A DNA stretch of 64,000 bases. It comes from Segatella copri. GTDB taxonomy: Bacteria > Bacteroidota > Bacteroidia > Bacteroidales > Bacteroidaceae. Position 1 is the first letter of the stretch; every line of letters starts with the position of its first letter. Shown piece by piece: positions 43,884-51,771 of this stretch. The DNA lies in NCBI RefSeq assembly GCF_019127135.1, contig NZ_JAHOEA010000010.1, positions 16,383 to 80,382 of the forward strand, read 5' to 3'. The notes below the pieces were generated by a model. That model saw only the letters and a list, made by a program, of their open reading frames with translations. It did not search any database and had not been told where the DNA came from. The position numbers were made by a program, and so were the translations under genes.

Positions 43884-43923
43884 TTTCTGTAGAACTGATA
43901 ACACTTTCTGTAAAACTGATAAC
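43883..43923. repeat. Two 20-base direct repeats
   Basis: CTTTCTGTAGAACTGATAAC (43883-43902) and a copy with one difference (43904-43923), directly beside the second palindrome. Confidence 0.7.
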
Positions 43924-43963
43924 CTTTCTATAATCTGTATATCCGAGAATTTGTATTTATTAG

Positions 43964-44012
43964 TTTTATTGCCCGAAACATCCTATCGTTTTTATTGCCC
44001 GAAACATCCTAT
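43964..44012. repeat. Tandem duplication at the 3' end of the membrane-protein gene
   Basis: TTTTATTGCCCGAAACATCC and following bases occur at 43964-43986 and 43990-44012, period 26. Because 26 is not a multiple of three, the second copy is read in a different frame and sets the present stop codon. Confidence 0.8.
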
Positions 44013-44646
44013 AGTATACGTATATATAAGTCGATGTTGTGGTTATCATACTGATGAGATTCATGCAGGTGAAGGCTGCCTGCTGGGTGTTACCTGCCAG
44101 ACAAAACACTGCCGCAGGGAGGAGATTCGAGCATATCAGCCATACCATGAAAACCAGGATAAGGGCTAAGCCCAGTTTGCGCATGTTACCTCTGTGCTTG
44201 CTGTACAGATGGCAGCCGGCTACCAGGGAGGCGATGACGGAAATCAATCCCATAGAGCTTTGTATCCAGGTAAGAATAGTTGCCGTGGGTGTTATCTGTC
44301 CGTTCTGCATCATCGTTACGAGATGAAGATTGAAGCATTGGCCCAGGATGAATGAGAGCACATAGTAAAGTACCATCAACTTGCTGCAGCGTCGTAGCAA
44401 TTTTACGCCTGTCGGTAGCGTGTAGCGGAATATTCCCCATAAAGCTATAGGGGCGAGCTGCAAGACCAGTTGCTTGATGGTAACCAGGATGGGACTTATT
44501 GGAATCAGGATGGGACTTGTTCTGAAGGATAAGCCCGCTTGTCTGCAAACAGAAAATGCCAGCGAAAACAATGCGAAAATGCAATATGCATACATGGCAT
44601 ATTGTGCAATGCGATTTATATCTATAGAATAACTTTTTCTTTCCAT
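43966..44646 (-). CDS. Polytopic membrane protein, unknown function
   Basis: 226 residues with about six hydrophobic segments, for example YAMYAYCIFALFSLAFSVC, LVLQLAPIALWGIFRYTL, LMVLYYVLSFILGQCFNLH, SSMGLISVIASLVAGCHLY, LALILVFMVWLICSNLLPA and the last one ending in YIYVYYRMFRAIK. No catalytic motif was recognised. The C-terminus has been changed by a 26-base tandem duplication (final residues TIGCFGQ come from the second copy). Its start codon, leader and -7 box (44698-44705) form one arm of an inverted repeat shared with the AAA-ATPase gene at 45818. Confidence 0.75.
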   Translation of the reverse strand: MERKSYSIDINRIAQYAMYAYCIFALFSLAFSVCRQAGLSFRTSPILIPISPILVTIKQLVLQLAPIALWGIFRYTLPTGVKLLRRCSKLMVLYYVLSFILGQCFNLHLVTMMQNGQITPTATILTWIQSSMGLISVIASLVAGCHLYSKHRGNMRKLGLALILVFMVWLICSNLLPAAVFCLAGNTQQAAFTCMNLISMITTTSTYIYVYYRMFRAIKTIGCFGQ

Positions 44647-44715
44647 AATTCTACGTTTGATGATTTTATAAACAGCTTATCTTGCATAAAGCCATTGCAA
44701 AGATACGAAGTTTTT
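44643..44715 (-). repeat. Inverted repeat arm 1: start codon, leader and promoter
   Basis: The 73-base segment contains the ATG of the membrane-protein gene, its leader and its -7 box TATCTTTG (44698-44705). It matches 45750-45821 in inverted orientation at roughly 64 of 72 aligned positions, including uninterrupted runs of 20 and 24 bases. Confidence 0.85.
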
Positions 44716-44842
44716 GGGAAATTCTAGCAAAATAGGTGGAAAATGTTTGGCTATGATATATACTTGTTAAAAGAATGGCAGAGAGACCGATAAAATCTCT
44801 TAAAAATCATAACGTATCTTCTTGAATACAAGTATTTGTTGC

Positions 44843-44850
44843 TATCTTTG
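44843..44850 (+). promoter_or_regulatory. -7 promoter box (TATCTTTG) of the nitroreductase-like lipoprotein
   Basis: Perfect TAnnTTTG element. The leader after it holds two identical 14-base direct repeats (GGTATATACTAATA at 44854-44867 and 44878-44891, 24 bases apart). Confidence 0.75.
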
Positions 44851-44908
44851 CACGGTATATACTAATAACGCTACATGGGTATATACTAATAGGAATATAA
44901 GTTTAATC

Positions 44909-45550
44909 ATGAATCATATGAAGAAGTTTTTTTTAGGATTGGCAGCAGCACTGATGTTGACTGCCTGCAATGAGAACAGACAGCCGGAGGCAATGACCAG
45001 CGTTGACTCTGCAAGTGTGGTAACCGATTTGATGATGAGTCGCAGAAGCATCCGTGCTTACAAGGATTCCGTCATCAGCCGCGATACCCTGAACGAGATT
45101 CTGAAATGCGGCATTCATGCGCCAAACGGGCAGAACCTGCAGTCGTATGAAATCAGAGTGATAGATTCTCCTGCTCTCATCGATTCAATCACCCAAGCCG
45201 TGGTAAAGGATAATCCTAAGATAGCAGAGCGCAAGGGCTTCAAGAACATCTTCGTGAATGCTCCATGCGTGGTTTGCATCGCCTACGATACTACTTATGA
45301 TATGGCGCAGATTGATTGCGGTTTGCTGGGTGAGAATATTATTCTTGCAGCATGGTCTAAGGGCATCGGTTCCTGCTGCCTGGGCAGTTCAGCCCGTTGG
45401 ATATTGGATTCGCCATCAGCCAAGCCTTACCTCGACCGCATGGCATTCTCTAAGAATTATAAGCTGCTCTACTGCATCGCCCTGGGATATCCTGACGAAT
45501 CGCCAGAAGCAAAGTCAAGACGCCAGGACATGATTAAGTTCATGGATTAA
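44909..45550 (+). CDS. Nitroreductase-like lipoprotein
   Basis: 213 residues from the ATG at 44909 (44918 is an alternative; the open frame before 44909 lies in the leader). Lipoprotein signal with Cys20 (AAALMLTACNENRQ), then a nitroreductase-fold domain: LMMSRRSIRAYKDSVISRDT, CGIHAPNGQNLQSYEIRVID, GLLGENIILAAWSKGIGSCC, LYCIALGYPDESPEAKSRRQ. An exported FMN enzyme is unusual because nitroreductases normally use cytosolic NAD(P)H. Bacteroidota have several such lipoproteins of unclear role. The gene lies alone between the two arms of an inverted promoter repeat and ends at a hairpin. Confidence 0.88.
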   Translation: MNHMKKFFLGLAAALMLTACNENRQPEAMTSVDSASVVTDLMMSRRSIRAYKDSVISRDTLNEILKCGIHAPNGQNLQSYEIRVIDSPALIDSITQAVVKDNPKIAERKGFKNIFVNAPCVVCIAYDTTYDMAQIDCGLLGENIILAAWSKGIGSCCLGSSARWILDSPSAKPYLDRMAFSKNYKLLYCIALGYPDESPEAKSRRQDMIKFMD

Positions 45551-45561
45551 GACAGATGAAG

Positions 45562-45590
45562 GTTGATGTCCTGTTTCAGGACATCAACGT
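45562..45590 (+). terminator. Hairpin after the nitroreductase-like lipoprotein
   Basis: A perfect 12-bp stem (45562-45573 with 45577-45588) with a three-base loop, followed by GTTTG. The U-run is weak. Confidence 0.6.
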
Positions 45591-45749
45591 TTGAAGATAG
45601 ATATGCATCTTTTTGAAACATGTAGGCAAAATATGAAATATCTTCTTCAAGTTCTTTTTTGTTTTGGAAAAAATGAGATAAATATCTTCCCGAGAGTTAT
45701 TATTGAAAATGATAACCCAATATTTCTTCTTTTTTAATAGAGTTTCCAA

Positions 45750-45821
45750 AAAAACTTCGTATCTTTGCAGTGGCTTTATGCAAGATAAGCTGTTGTAATA
45801 TCATCAAGCATAGAATTATGG
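45750..45821 (+). repeat. Inverted repeat arm 2: promoter, leader and start codon
   Basis: Contains the -7 box TATCTTTG (45760-45767), leader and ATG (45818) of the AAA-ATPase-like gene. It is the inverted partner of 44643-44715. Confidence 0.85.
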
Positions 45822-47395
45822 CAAAAAAAAGATATCCTATAGGAATACAAACCTTCGATAAGATTCGCACGGAAGACCGGCTCTATATCGACAAGACAGA
45901 ATATGTTTACCGCATGACACATTCTGACAGCAACTATATATTTCTGGGACGACCACGCCGTTTCGGAAAGTCTTTGCTTGTATCTACTTTACAGAGTTAT
46001 TTCGAAGGAAAGAAAGAACTCTTTAAGGGACTTGCCATTGAAAAGCTGGAGCAGGATTGGACAGAATATCCTGTGCTCCATTTCAGTATGGCTATGGGCA
46101 AACACATGGAGAAGGAGCAACTGGAAAGATACCTGCTCTATATCATCGGCTTGAATGAAAAGAAGTTTGGTATAGAAAATGATGCTGTTGATCCGAATGT
46201 GAGATTGGCAAGCCTGATTATGAATGTGTACAGACGAACGGGAAAGAAGGTGGTCGTGCTCATTGATGAATACGATGCTCCTCTTCTTGATGTAGCACAC
46301 GAGGATGACAATCTCAAGGATCTTCGCAATATCATGCGTAATTTCTATAGTCCATTGAAGGATTGCGACCCATATCTCCGCTTTGTCTTCCTCACCGGTA
46401 TCACCAAGTTTTCGCAACTCAGCATCTTCAGCGAACTGAATAATATCACCAATATTTCGATGAACAGGGAATATTCGGGAATATGTGGAATCACCAAGGA
46501 GGAGCTGCTCACCCAGATGTCGGACGACATTGATGAATTGGCAAAATCGCTAGGCTCCACAAGAGAAACTGCCATCGAAGAACTGAAAACGAACTATGAT
46601 GGTTATCATTTCTCTGCCCAATCGTCAGATATATTCAATCCGTTCAGTCTGCTCAACTGCTTTGCCAATCAGGATTTCGGTTCATACTGGTTCGCTTCCG
46701 GCACTCCAACCTACTTGATTAACATGATGCGGAAGTTTCATGTCTTGCCGGCAACTCTTGGAAAGATGTATGCCAAATCATCAGCCTTTGATGCCCCGAC
46801 AGAGAACATGACGGCCATAACCCCTTTGCTATACCAAAGTGGCTATCTTACCATCAAAGATTATGACAAGACCAGCAAGCTCTATACTCTTGATTTGCCG
46901 AACAAGGAAATCAAAGTAGGATTGTTCGAGAGTCTTCTTCCTAACTATCTGGAAGGAATGTTTGCCCAGAATGGAGATGTCACCATTGCTCAGATGTCTG
47001 TGCTTATCCGTCAGGATGATATGGACGGAGCATTACAGCTGCTCCAGACCTTTCTGGGAACTGTTCCATATTGCAATGTCACCAACCATGAAGGTCATTA
47101 CCAGCAGATGCTGTTTATCATCTTCTCGCTTTTGACTGGCTATGTGGTAGATGTAGAAGTGCACACTCCCAATGGAAGGGTAGATATTGTGCTGTTGACC
47201 GACATCCGTCTCTATATCATAGAGCTGAAGCTGAACAGGGATGCCCAGACGGCTTTGCAGCAAATCAACCTCAAGAACTATGCCCAGCGCTTTGCGCTTT
47301 GCGGGAAACCTATAGTGAAAGTAGGTATCAACTTTGATTCTACCCAGGGAAATATAGAGGATTGGATAATTGAAGAGAATGATAAAGATAGCTAG
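45818..47395 (+). CDS. AAA-ATPase-like protein with PD-(D/E)XK nuclease-like C-terminus
   Basis: 525 residues from the ATG at 45818. The N-terminal block YPIGIQTFDKIRTEDRLYID and Walker [21 protein letters not shown] (about 42-61) with Walker [17 protein letters not shown] define the AAA-ATPase_like family. The C-terminal VDVEVHTPNGRVDIVLLTDI then YIIELKLNRDAQ carries the D...ExK pattern of the PDDEXK_9 domain. These proteins are very abundant in Bacteroidales and are often seen in variable regions; a role in mobile-element or phage conflict is suspected, not shown. A homologue of the same type is at 62284-63849. Confidence 0.9.
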   Translation: MAKKRYPIGIQTFDKIRTEDRLYIDKTEYVYRMTHSDSNYIFLGRPRRFGKSLLVSTLQSYFEGKKELFKGLAIEKLEQDWTEYPVLHFSMAMGKHMEKEQLERYLLYIIGLNEKKFGIENDAVDPNVRLASLIMNVYRRTGKKVVVLIDEYDAPLLDVAHEDDNLKDLRNIMRNFYSPLKDCDPYLRFVFLTGITKFSQLSIFSELNNITNISMNREYSGICGITKEELLTQMSDDIDELAKSLGSTRETAIEELKTNYDGYHFSAQSSDIFNPFSLLNCFANQDFGSYWFASGTPTYLINMMRKFHVLPATLGKMYAKSSAFDAPTENMTAITPLLYQSGYLTIKDYDKTSKLYTLDLPNKEIKVGLFESLLPNYLEGMFAQNGDVTIAQMSVLIRQDDMDGALQLLQTFLGTVPYCNVTNHEGHYQQMLFIIFSLLTGYVVDVEVHTPNGRVDIVLLTDIRLYIIELKLNRDAQTALQQINLKNYAQRFALCGKPIVKVGINFDSTQGNIEDWIIEENDKDS

Positions 47396-47414
47396 CCTCT
47401 TGTAAAAAGAGAAC

Positions 47415-47498
47415 GCACATCAGCTGAAATACGCATGCACAACAGCTGGGCGACATGCGCACAACAGGTGATGTGCAACCGCACAACAGCTGATGTGC
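47415..47498. repeat. Cluster of GCACA...TGTGC palindromic repeats
   Basis: GCACATCAGCTG (47415-47426), GCACAACAGCTG (47437-47448), GCACAACAGGTGATGTGC (47459-47476) and GCACAACAGCTGATGTGC (47481-47498). These are whole or half copies of one near-palindrome with an invariant CAGCTG or CAGGTG core, directly after the AAA-ATPase-like gene. Confidence 0.7.
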
Positions 47499-47591
47499 TG
47501 TCTTAGGAGCTATATCTTCTAAAAACAGATTGTAACTCTTCTGGCAACTTCAATTAGCTCTTTTGAAGACTATACTAAGATGTTTCGAACT

Positions 47592-47657
47592 GTGCACTTC
47601 TACATCTACCACATAAGCTGTCAAGAGCGAGAAGATGATAAAAGGCATCTGCTGGAA
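47592..47657 (-). pseudogene. Inverted fragment of an AAA-ATPase-like/PD-(D/E)XK gene
   Basis: 66 bases match, in reverse orientation, codons of the neighbouring gene (47098-47164, encoding the FSLLTGYVVDVEVH part) at about 60 of 66 positions. No open frame extends from it. It is a remnant of another family member or a local inverted duplication. Confidence 0.7.
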
Positions 47658-47708
47658 ACGTTATGCTGTAGTTCCATCCTTATTCTTGCCTGTTACTACC
47701 CATGCGCC

Positions 47709-47876
47709 GTGAAACGTAGCGTATGGGTAGTGACTGGTATAAAGAAGGAAGGAACTGAAGTAAAGCGCTGGTATAAGTTGATCTTTGTCAACGAGAGCGG
47801 ATTCTATGCTTTTTGAACCGTTGCAAAATATGCAACGGTTACGTTTCGTGGTTGTTGCCAGAAAAAGTGCGATAAC
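47709..47876 (+). repeat. Flanking repeat, left of the restriction island
   Basis: Two blocks, 47709-47737 and 47815-47876, correspond in order and orientation to 53428-53456 and 53462-53520. The second block matches well (for example GTTGCAAAATATGC and GTGGTTGTTGC). The left copy has about 75 extra bases between the blocks and keeps a perfect hairpin (AACCGTTGCA at 47816-47825 with 47831-47840). The rest of 47396-47971 holds no gene. Confidence 0.6.
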
Positions 47877-47971
47877 AAGATTACCTCTCGTCCAGAACCA
47901 ACAATCTCTGGCTGAAGGGAAAGGTAATGTCTGTTTTTTATACATGTGATGAATTGTTTTGTTATGTATTA

Positions 47972-49141
47972 TTATTTTGTTCCAATAAAATCGCTTAGTG
48001 GTCTTATCTTAGAACGATATGTGTTGATTCCTTGTCTAAGCTTGGGCAAAGTAGAAAAAGGAATTTCTTTATGGTTGTCAAAATGAAGAACCATATAATA
48101 AGAAGCATGTTCGGGATGAAATCCTTGTGCCTCCAAAGTTTCTTTTGTCCAAATTTGAAAACAGCCTTGCTGCTTTAGTTTGAATAAATGACAATTTTCT
48201 CCACCTGTATGTAACAATATATACCCCATCCGCTCAAATCCTGGGGTAACCAATATTGAGCCTTTGGAGTCTCCTGCTCGCATATAGGTAATTCCTTTTT
48301 CTATCATTGTTGGTAAGATGCTGGCTCTGACATGATTTACTAGAACTTGTACTTCATTTGGATTCTCAGACATATGCTTGAAGATTTGCTCGGCTTTTGC
48401 TTTCTCCTCGATTTCTGCTTTTCGCTTTAGTCCTAATCTTATGTATTTCTCTTCTTGTTCAATGCCAATAAAGTTTCTGCCCAGTAAGTTTGCAGCTATG
48501 CCTGTCGTACAGCTCCCGGCGAATGGGTCTAAGATGGTTTCTCCAGTTCGTGTTGAAGCCAAAATGATACGGTACAGGAGTCGTAAAGGCTTTTGGGTTG
48601 GATGTTTGCCACAAACCTTTTCCCATGTTCCTGGTGCGGGCAGTTTCCACACATCTGGCATATGGACACCATTATTCATGGCTTCCATCAGTTGGTAATT
48701 GAAATAGTGAGGAACTTTCTCGCATTTTCTTGCCCAAATAATGTATTCGGCTGAGAAATTAAAGCGCTGTTCTGTGAGCGTTTTGGGAGGGTCAGCCTTT
48801 TGCCATACTATCATATTCAGAATCTTGAATCCTAAGTCTTTCATGCAGTTTGCTACTTCGTAAATATTGTGGTAAGTACCACAAACCCAGATCGTACCAG
48901 AATCTTTCAGTACTTTTCTGCAAAGTGAAAGCCATTTGTAATTGAATTGATATATCTCTTCCTTGGAGCGAATGTGGTCCCACTCTCCCTTGTCGAAGCT
49001 GACATATCTATTGCCAATTTTTACAGTCCCATTTCCTGTAGATAAAAAATAGGGAGGGTCAGCGAATACCATGTCTATTGTTTGGTCTATAAGAGATAGC
49101 TCTTGCATACAATCTCCTTTTCTTAATATAAATTCTTCCAT
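47972..49141 (-). CDS. Beta-class DNA methyltransferase (N6-adenine/N4-cytosine)
   Basis: 389 residues from the ATG at 49141. The catalytic motif comes first (DMVFADPPYFLSTGNG, motif IV) and the SAM-binding motif near residue 220 (ILDPFAGSCTTGIAANLLGR), the order that defines beta-class enzymes such as M.HinfI or the second DpnII methylase. SGTIWVCGTYHNIYEVANCM and KHPTQKPLRLLYRIILAST are further conserved blocks. After the catalytic domain lies a C-terminal extension of about 120 residues (ILPTMIEKGITYMRAGDSKG onwards), which may be a DNA-contact domain of the type attached to HinfI-like methylases. It starts 10 bases after the FokI-like gene and is the last gene of the unit. Target sequence unknown. 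Confidence 0.92.
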   Translation of the reverse strand: MEEFILRKGDCMQELSLIDQTIDMVFADPPYFLSTGNGTVKIGNRYVSFDKGEWDHIRSKEEIYQFNYKWLSLCRKVLKDSGTIWVCGTYHNIYEVANCMKDLGFKILNMIVWQKADPPKTLTEQRFNFSAEYIIWARKCEKVPHYFNYQLMEAMNNGVHMPDVWKLPAPGTWEKVCGKHPTQKPLRLLYRIILASTRTGETILDPFAGSCTTGIAANLLGRNFIGIEQEEKYIRLGLKRKAEIEEKAKAEQIFKHMSENPNEVQVLVNHVRASILPTMIEKGITYMRAGDSKGSILVTPGFERMGYILLHTGGENCHLFKLKQQGCFQIWTKETLEAQGFHPEHASYYMVLHFDNHKEIPFSTLPKLRQGINTYRSKIRPLSDFIGTK

Positions 49142-49151
49142 TTTCTTTTTT

Positions 49152-50933
49152 TTAATTGTATGGATATACCAGTTCGTCATTCTTTCCAAACAAGTTTATG
49201 AAGTCCGTTCGTTTTACGGTACCACCTTTGATGGCATCGGCAAAATACAATAAGTTTTCTGCTGTAAGCACGCAACCGTCAACTCCTGTACTCTGTTTGA
49301 TGTTGTTGAGCATGTGTCTTACCTCGCCTTTGAACATTGAAGAGATGAAGACGAAATTAAAGTGATTGACATTGTCGCCAAAGTTTAACCACCATTGGGT
49401 TTTGTTTCGTTCTGGGTTTCTGTCGTTGTTCTCTTGTACGTATCTTACCATTTCGTCAGCCATACTTCTGGTTATGGTAAATCCTTTAGAGTATGCTTTA
49501 TTGTCAATGATAATGCCTTGTTGATTATAATCGAAAATACCATCAGGTTTTCTTGTACCCCCAAGATGAATTCCATTGAATGCAAGTTCGTTGACCAGCA
49601 AGTCTATGGTGTAAATTTCAAATTCAGTGCAATTGTTCTTGCCCGAAAATGCGTAATCAATGAGCGTGAGATATTTGTGATTGATATTATGCAGTCTAAC
49701 TCTTGCTCTGTCTTTTACGACAATGGCATCTGTTGTTTCTTTCGTTATATTTTCCTCGTAGAACCTTAGTTTCGTAATGATGTCTCTGAGTTTGTAGGTA
49801 TCGCCTTCGTTCTCAATGTCCAAGCCGATATTAATGAGCCCCGTCATATCGTCTCTGATGGTCGTGGCTTTTTCTTGAATGCCCTTGGTGGCAAGGAAGG
49901 ATACAATCTCTTCTATAGTTTTGGCTTTGTGCTTACTTAGAAATTCGATGATTAAAGTTCTGCGCATTCGCAGATAATTGGCATCAGATGCTTTGCTTGC
50001 CAACATCTCTCTATACACAATTTTCGGGATTCTTGGACTTTTCGACATACCTATGGCTTTCCTGTAATTGATGATGCCCATTGCGGTTATTTCAAATGCA
50101 GATGTAATCTCGCATTCGTATGTTTTCGAGCCAAAAGTTTCCTTTACGAGTTTCGGTTTCTTGCTTACCCAACCGATGGATTCAAGCCAGTTGCAAATCA
50201 TGCGGGCATACTTGTCTGAAGAGCCTTCGGTGTCAGAGCGTAGTTTCTTCTTTTCGTTAGCATCTGTAGCTTCCTCGTAGGCCTGAACCCAAATGCTCTG
50301 TGGAAAAGAGGTGAAACCAGCTTCGTCGGTGAATCCAAGTTTCGCTCCAATTTCAAACTTGGTCATGTGTTGGTATTTGCATAATAATCCCATGACTCTG
50401 CATACAGGTGGATACGACAAGAAAGCTCGGCCTAATATGTCGTTCTTCTCTTTTGTGTTTTCTGCATTGACAAAGTCTATGCCTAATAGTGTTATGCTGC
50501 AAGTATCATCAGAATAGTTGTAGTTGAGAAAGCCGAGAGATACTGCCCATCTTATAAAACCATCTGCTGTCCAGTCGTCAGTATATGGTTTCTTTATTTT
50601 TACAATTTTGTTGTCAATGGTATATGTTTGGCATTGTTGTCCTGTTACCGCAGCTTGGGCAAGTCCTGAGCATTTGGCGTTTTTTCTGCTTCCACCTCCA
50701 GCTCCTTTTCCTTTAAGGACATTATATGCAATAGGTTTGTTCGCTCTGAGAATTTTTTGAAACTCCAAGTAAAGATTGGGTGTTTGGAATAGTCCTGCGC
50801 TAGCCAACAGAGGCAATCTTTTTTCTGTCATATAGGTATGGAATTTCGAGCCTTGGACAAAAAGCCCGAGAATGTCTTTTAGAGTGTCCGTGGATGAAGG
50901 ATTTTGAATCCAACCGAAAGTTCTTGTTGCCAT
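49152..50933 (-). CDS. FokI-like type IIS restriction endonuclease
   Basis: 593 residues, close to FokI (583). The N-terminal DNA-recognition part starts RTFGWIQNPSS as in FokI. Shared blocks include SYPPVCRVMGLLCKYQHMTK, FEIGAKLGFTDEAGFTSFPQ, GSSDKYARMICNWLESIGWV and SPRIPKIVYREMLASKASD. The C-terminal cleavage domain has HLGGTRKPDGIFDY and IIIDNKAYSKGFTI, giving D464, D477 and K479 as counterparts of FokI D450, D467 and K469, then MADEMVRYVQENNDRNPERN and KTQWWLNF. Cleavage should occur at a distance from the site after dimerisation. If specificity is kept, the site is GGATG (inference). It lies between its D12 methyltransferases and a beta-class one. Confidence 0.95.
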   Translation of the reverse strand: MATRTFGWIQNPSSTDTLKDILGLFVQGSKFHTYMTEKRLPLLASAGLFQTPNLYLEFQKILRANKPIAYNVLKGKGAGGGSRKNAKCSGLAQAAVTGQQCQTYTIDNKIVKIKKPYTDDWTADGFIRWAVSLGFLNYNYSDDTCSITLLGIDFVNAENTKEKNDILGRAFLSYPPVCRVMGLLCKYQHMTKFEIGAKLGFTDEAGFTSFPQSIWVQAYEEATDANEKKKLRSDTEGSSDKYARMICNWLESIGWVSKKPKLVKETFGSKTYECEITSAFEITAMGIINYRKAIGMSKSPRIPKIVYREMLASKASDANYLRMRRTLIIEFLSKHKAKTIEEIVSFLATKGIQEKATTIRDDMTGLINIGLDIENEGDTYKLRDIITKLRFYEENITKETTDAIVVKDRARVRLHNINHKYLTLIDYAFSGKNNCTEFEIYTIDLLVNELAFNGIHLGGTRKPDGIFDYNQQGIIIDNKAYSKGFTITRSMADEMVRYVQENNDRNPERNKTQWWLNFGDNVNHFNFVFISSMFKGEVRHMLNNIKQSTGVDGCVLTAENLLYFADAIKGGTVKRTDFINLFGKNDELVYPYN

Positions 50934-50937
50934 ATTC

Positions 50938-51771
50938 TCAATAGTTTGTAATTAATACTTCTTTTGTTTTGCTAACCGCAGCCTGATAGTTGGAGTTGGA
51001 ATAATCAGCTTTCAGATAATTGATGTTATATCTGTTGGCCCATCTTGCCAAGGTCTCGTTGTTCATACCTTTGTGCTCGATAACATTCGACAAAGCAAAG
51101 CTGATTCCACGCTCGTTGAGGTCATCCAGTTTTTTGAAGAGAAGCAGGTCGTCTTGTTCGCTCCAACCTGCAAATCCTCTTTTGCCATCATTATACGAAC
51201 CACAGGATATTAAATAAGGTGGGTCTGCATATAGAAAGTCTCCTGTGCTCATAAACGTAAGGTCGAACTCTCTGAAGTTGCAAACATGAAATTCTATGTT
51301 TTTTAGGATGTTATGCATTTGTTTGAGATTGTGCTCGATGTTGGCATTGTATGAGCTCCTGTTTATGCCGAATGGATTGTTGAACTCTCCTTTATTGTTG
51401 AATCTGAACTGGTGGTTGAAGCCGTAGCAAACAAGCATGAATAGGTGAAGCGGTTGGTGTGTCCGATTGTATTCTTTGCGTAGAGAATTATATCCGTCTC
51501 TGTTTTGTTTGCTTAGTTGATATTCTTCGATAACCAGTTGAATTTGCTTTGTTAAATCATCTATGCTGGTTTCTTTGAAATATTCAAAAAGACTGATGAC
51601 GTAATTGTTGATGTCGTTACAGATTATGCGTTGGGCATCTACATTGATAGACACGTCAAGTCCTCCAGCAAATAAATCGACAAAGGTATTTATCTGTTTT
51701 GGAAACAAAGGAAGTATTTGGGGCAATAGCCTGTACTTCCCGCCGATGTAATTGAGAGGAGACTTCATCAT
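50938..51771 (-). CDS. D12-class adenine methyltransferase, second half of an M.FokI-like pair
   Basis: 277 residues. SAM motif I is FVDLFAGGLDVSINVDA and the catalytic motif is FLYADPPYLISCGSYN. The start MMKSPLNYIGGKYRLLPQIL is typical for D12-class (Dam/DpnM-type) enzymes. KEVLITNY is the usual end. In FokI the two strands of the asymmetric site are methylated by one two-domain protein; here two separate genes cover the two activities. Its start overlaps the stop of the preceding gene by four bases (ATGA), and the endonuclease begins four bases after its own stop, so expression of the three is coupled. Confidence 0.93.
   Translation of the reverse strand: MMKSPLNYIGGKYRLLPQILPLFPKQINTFVDLFAGGLDVSINVDAQRIICNDINNYVISLFEYFKETSIDDLTKQIQLVIEEYQLSKQNRDGYNSLRKEYNRTHQPLHLFMLVCYGFNHQFRFNNKGEFNNPFGINRSSYNANIEHNLKQMHNILKNIEFHVCNFREFDLTFMSTGDFLYADPPYLISCGSYNDGKRGFAGWSEQDDLLLFKKLDDLNERGISFALSNVIEHKGMNNETLARWANRYNINYLKADYSNSNYQAAVSKTKEVLITNY

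Noticed and set aside
47580..47945. Short frames on both strands after the AAA-ATPase-like gene
   Set aside because: They are made of an inverted gene fragment and the flanking repeat.
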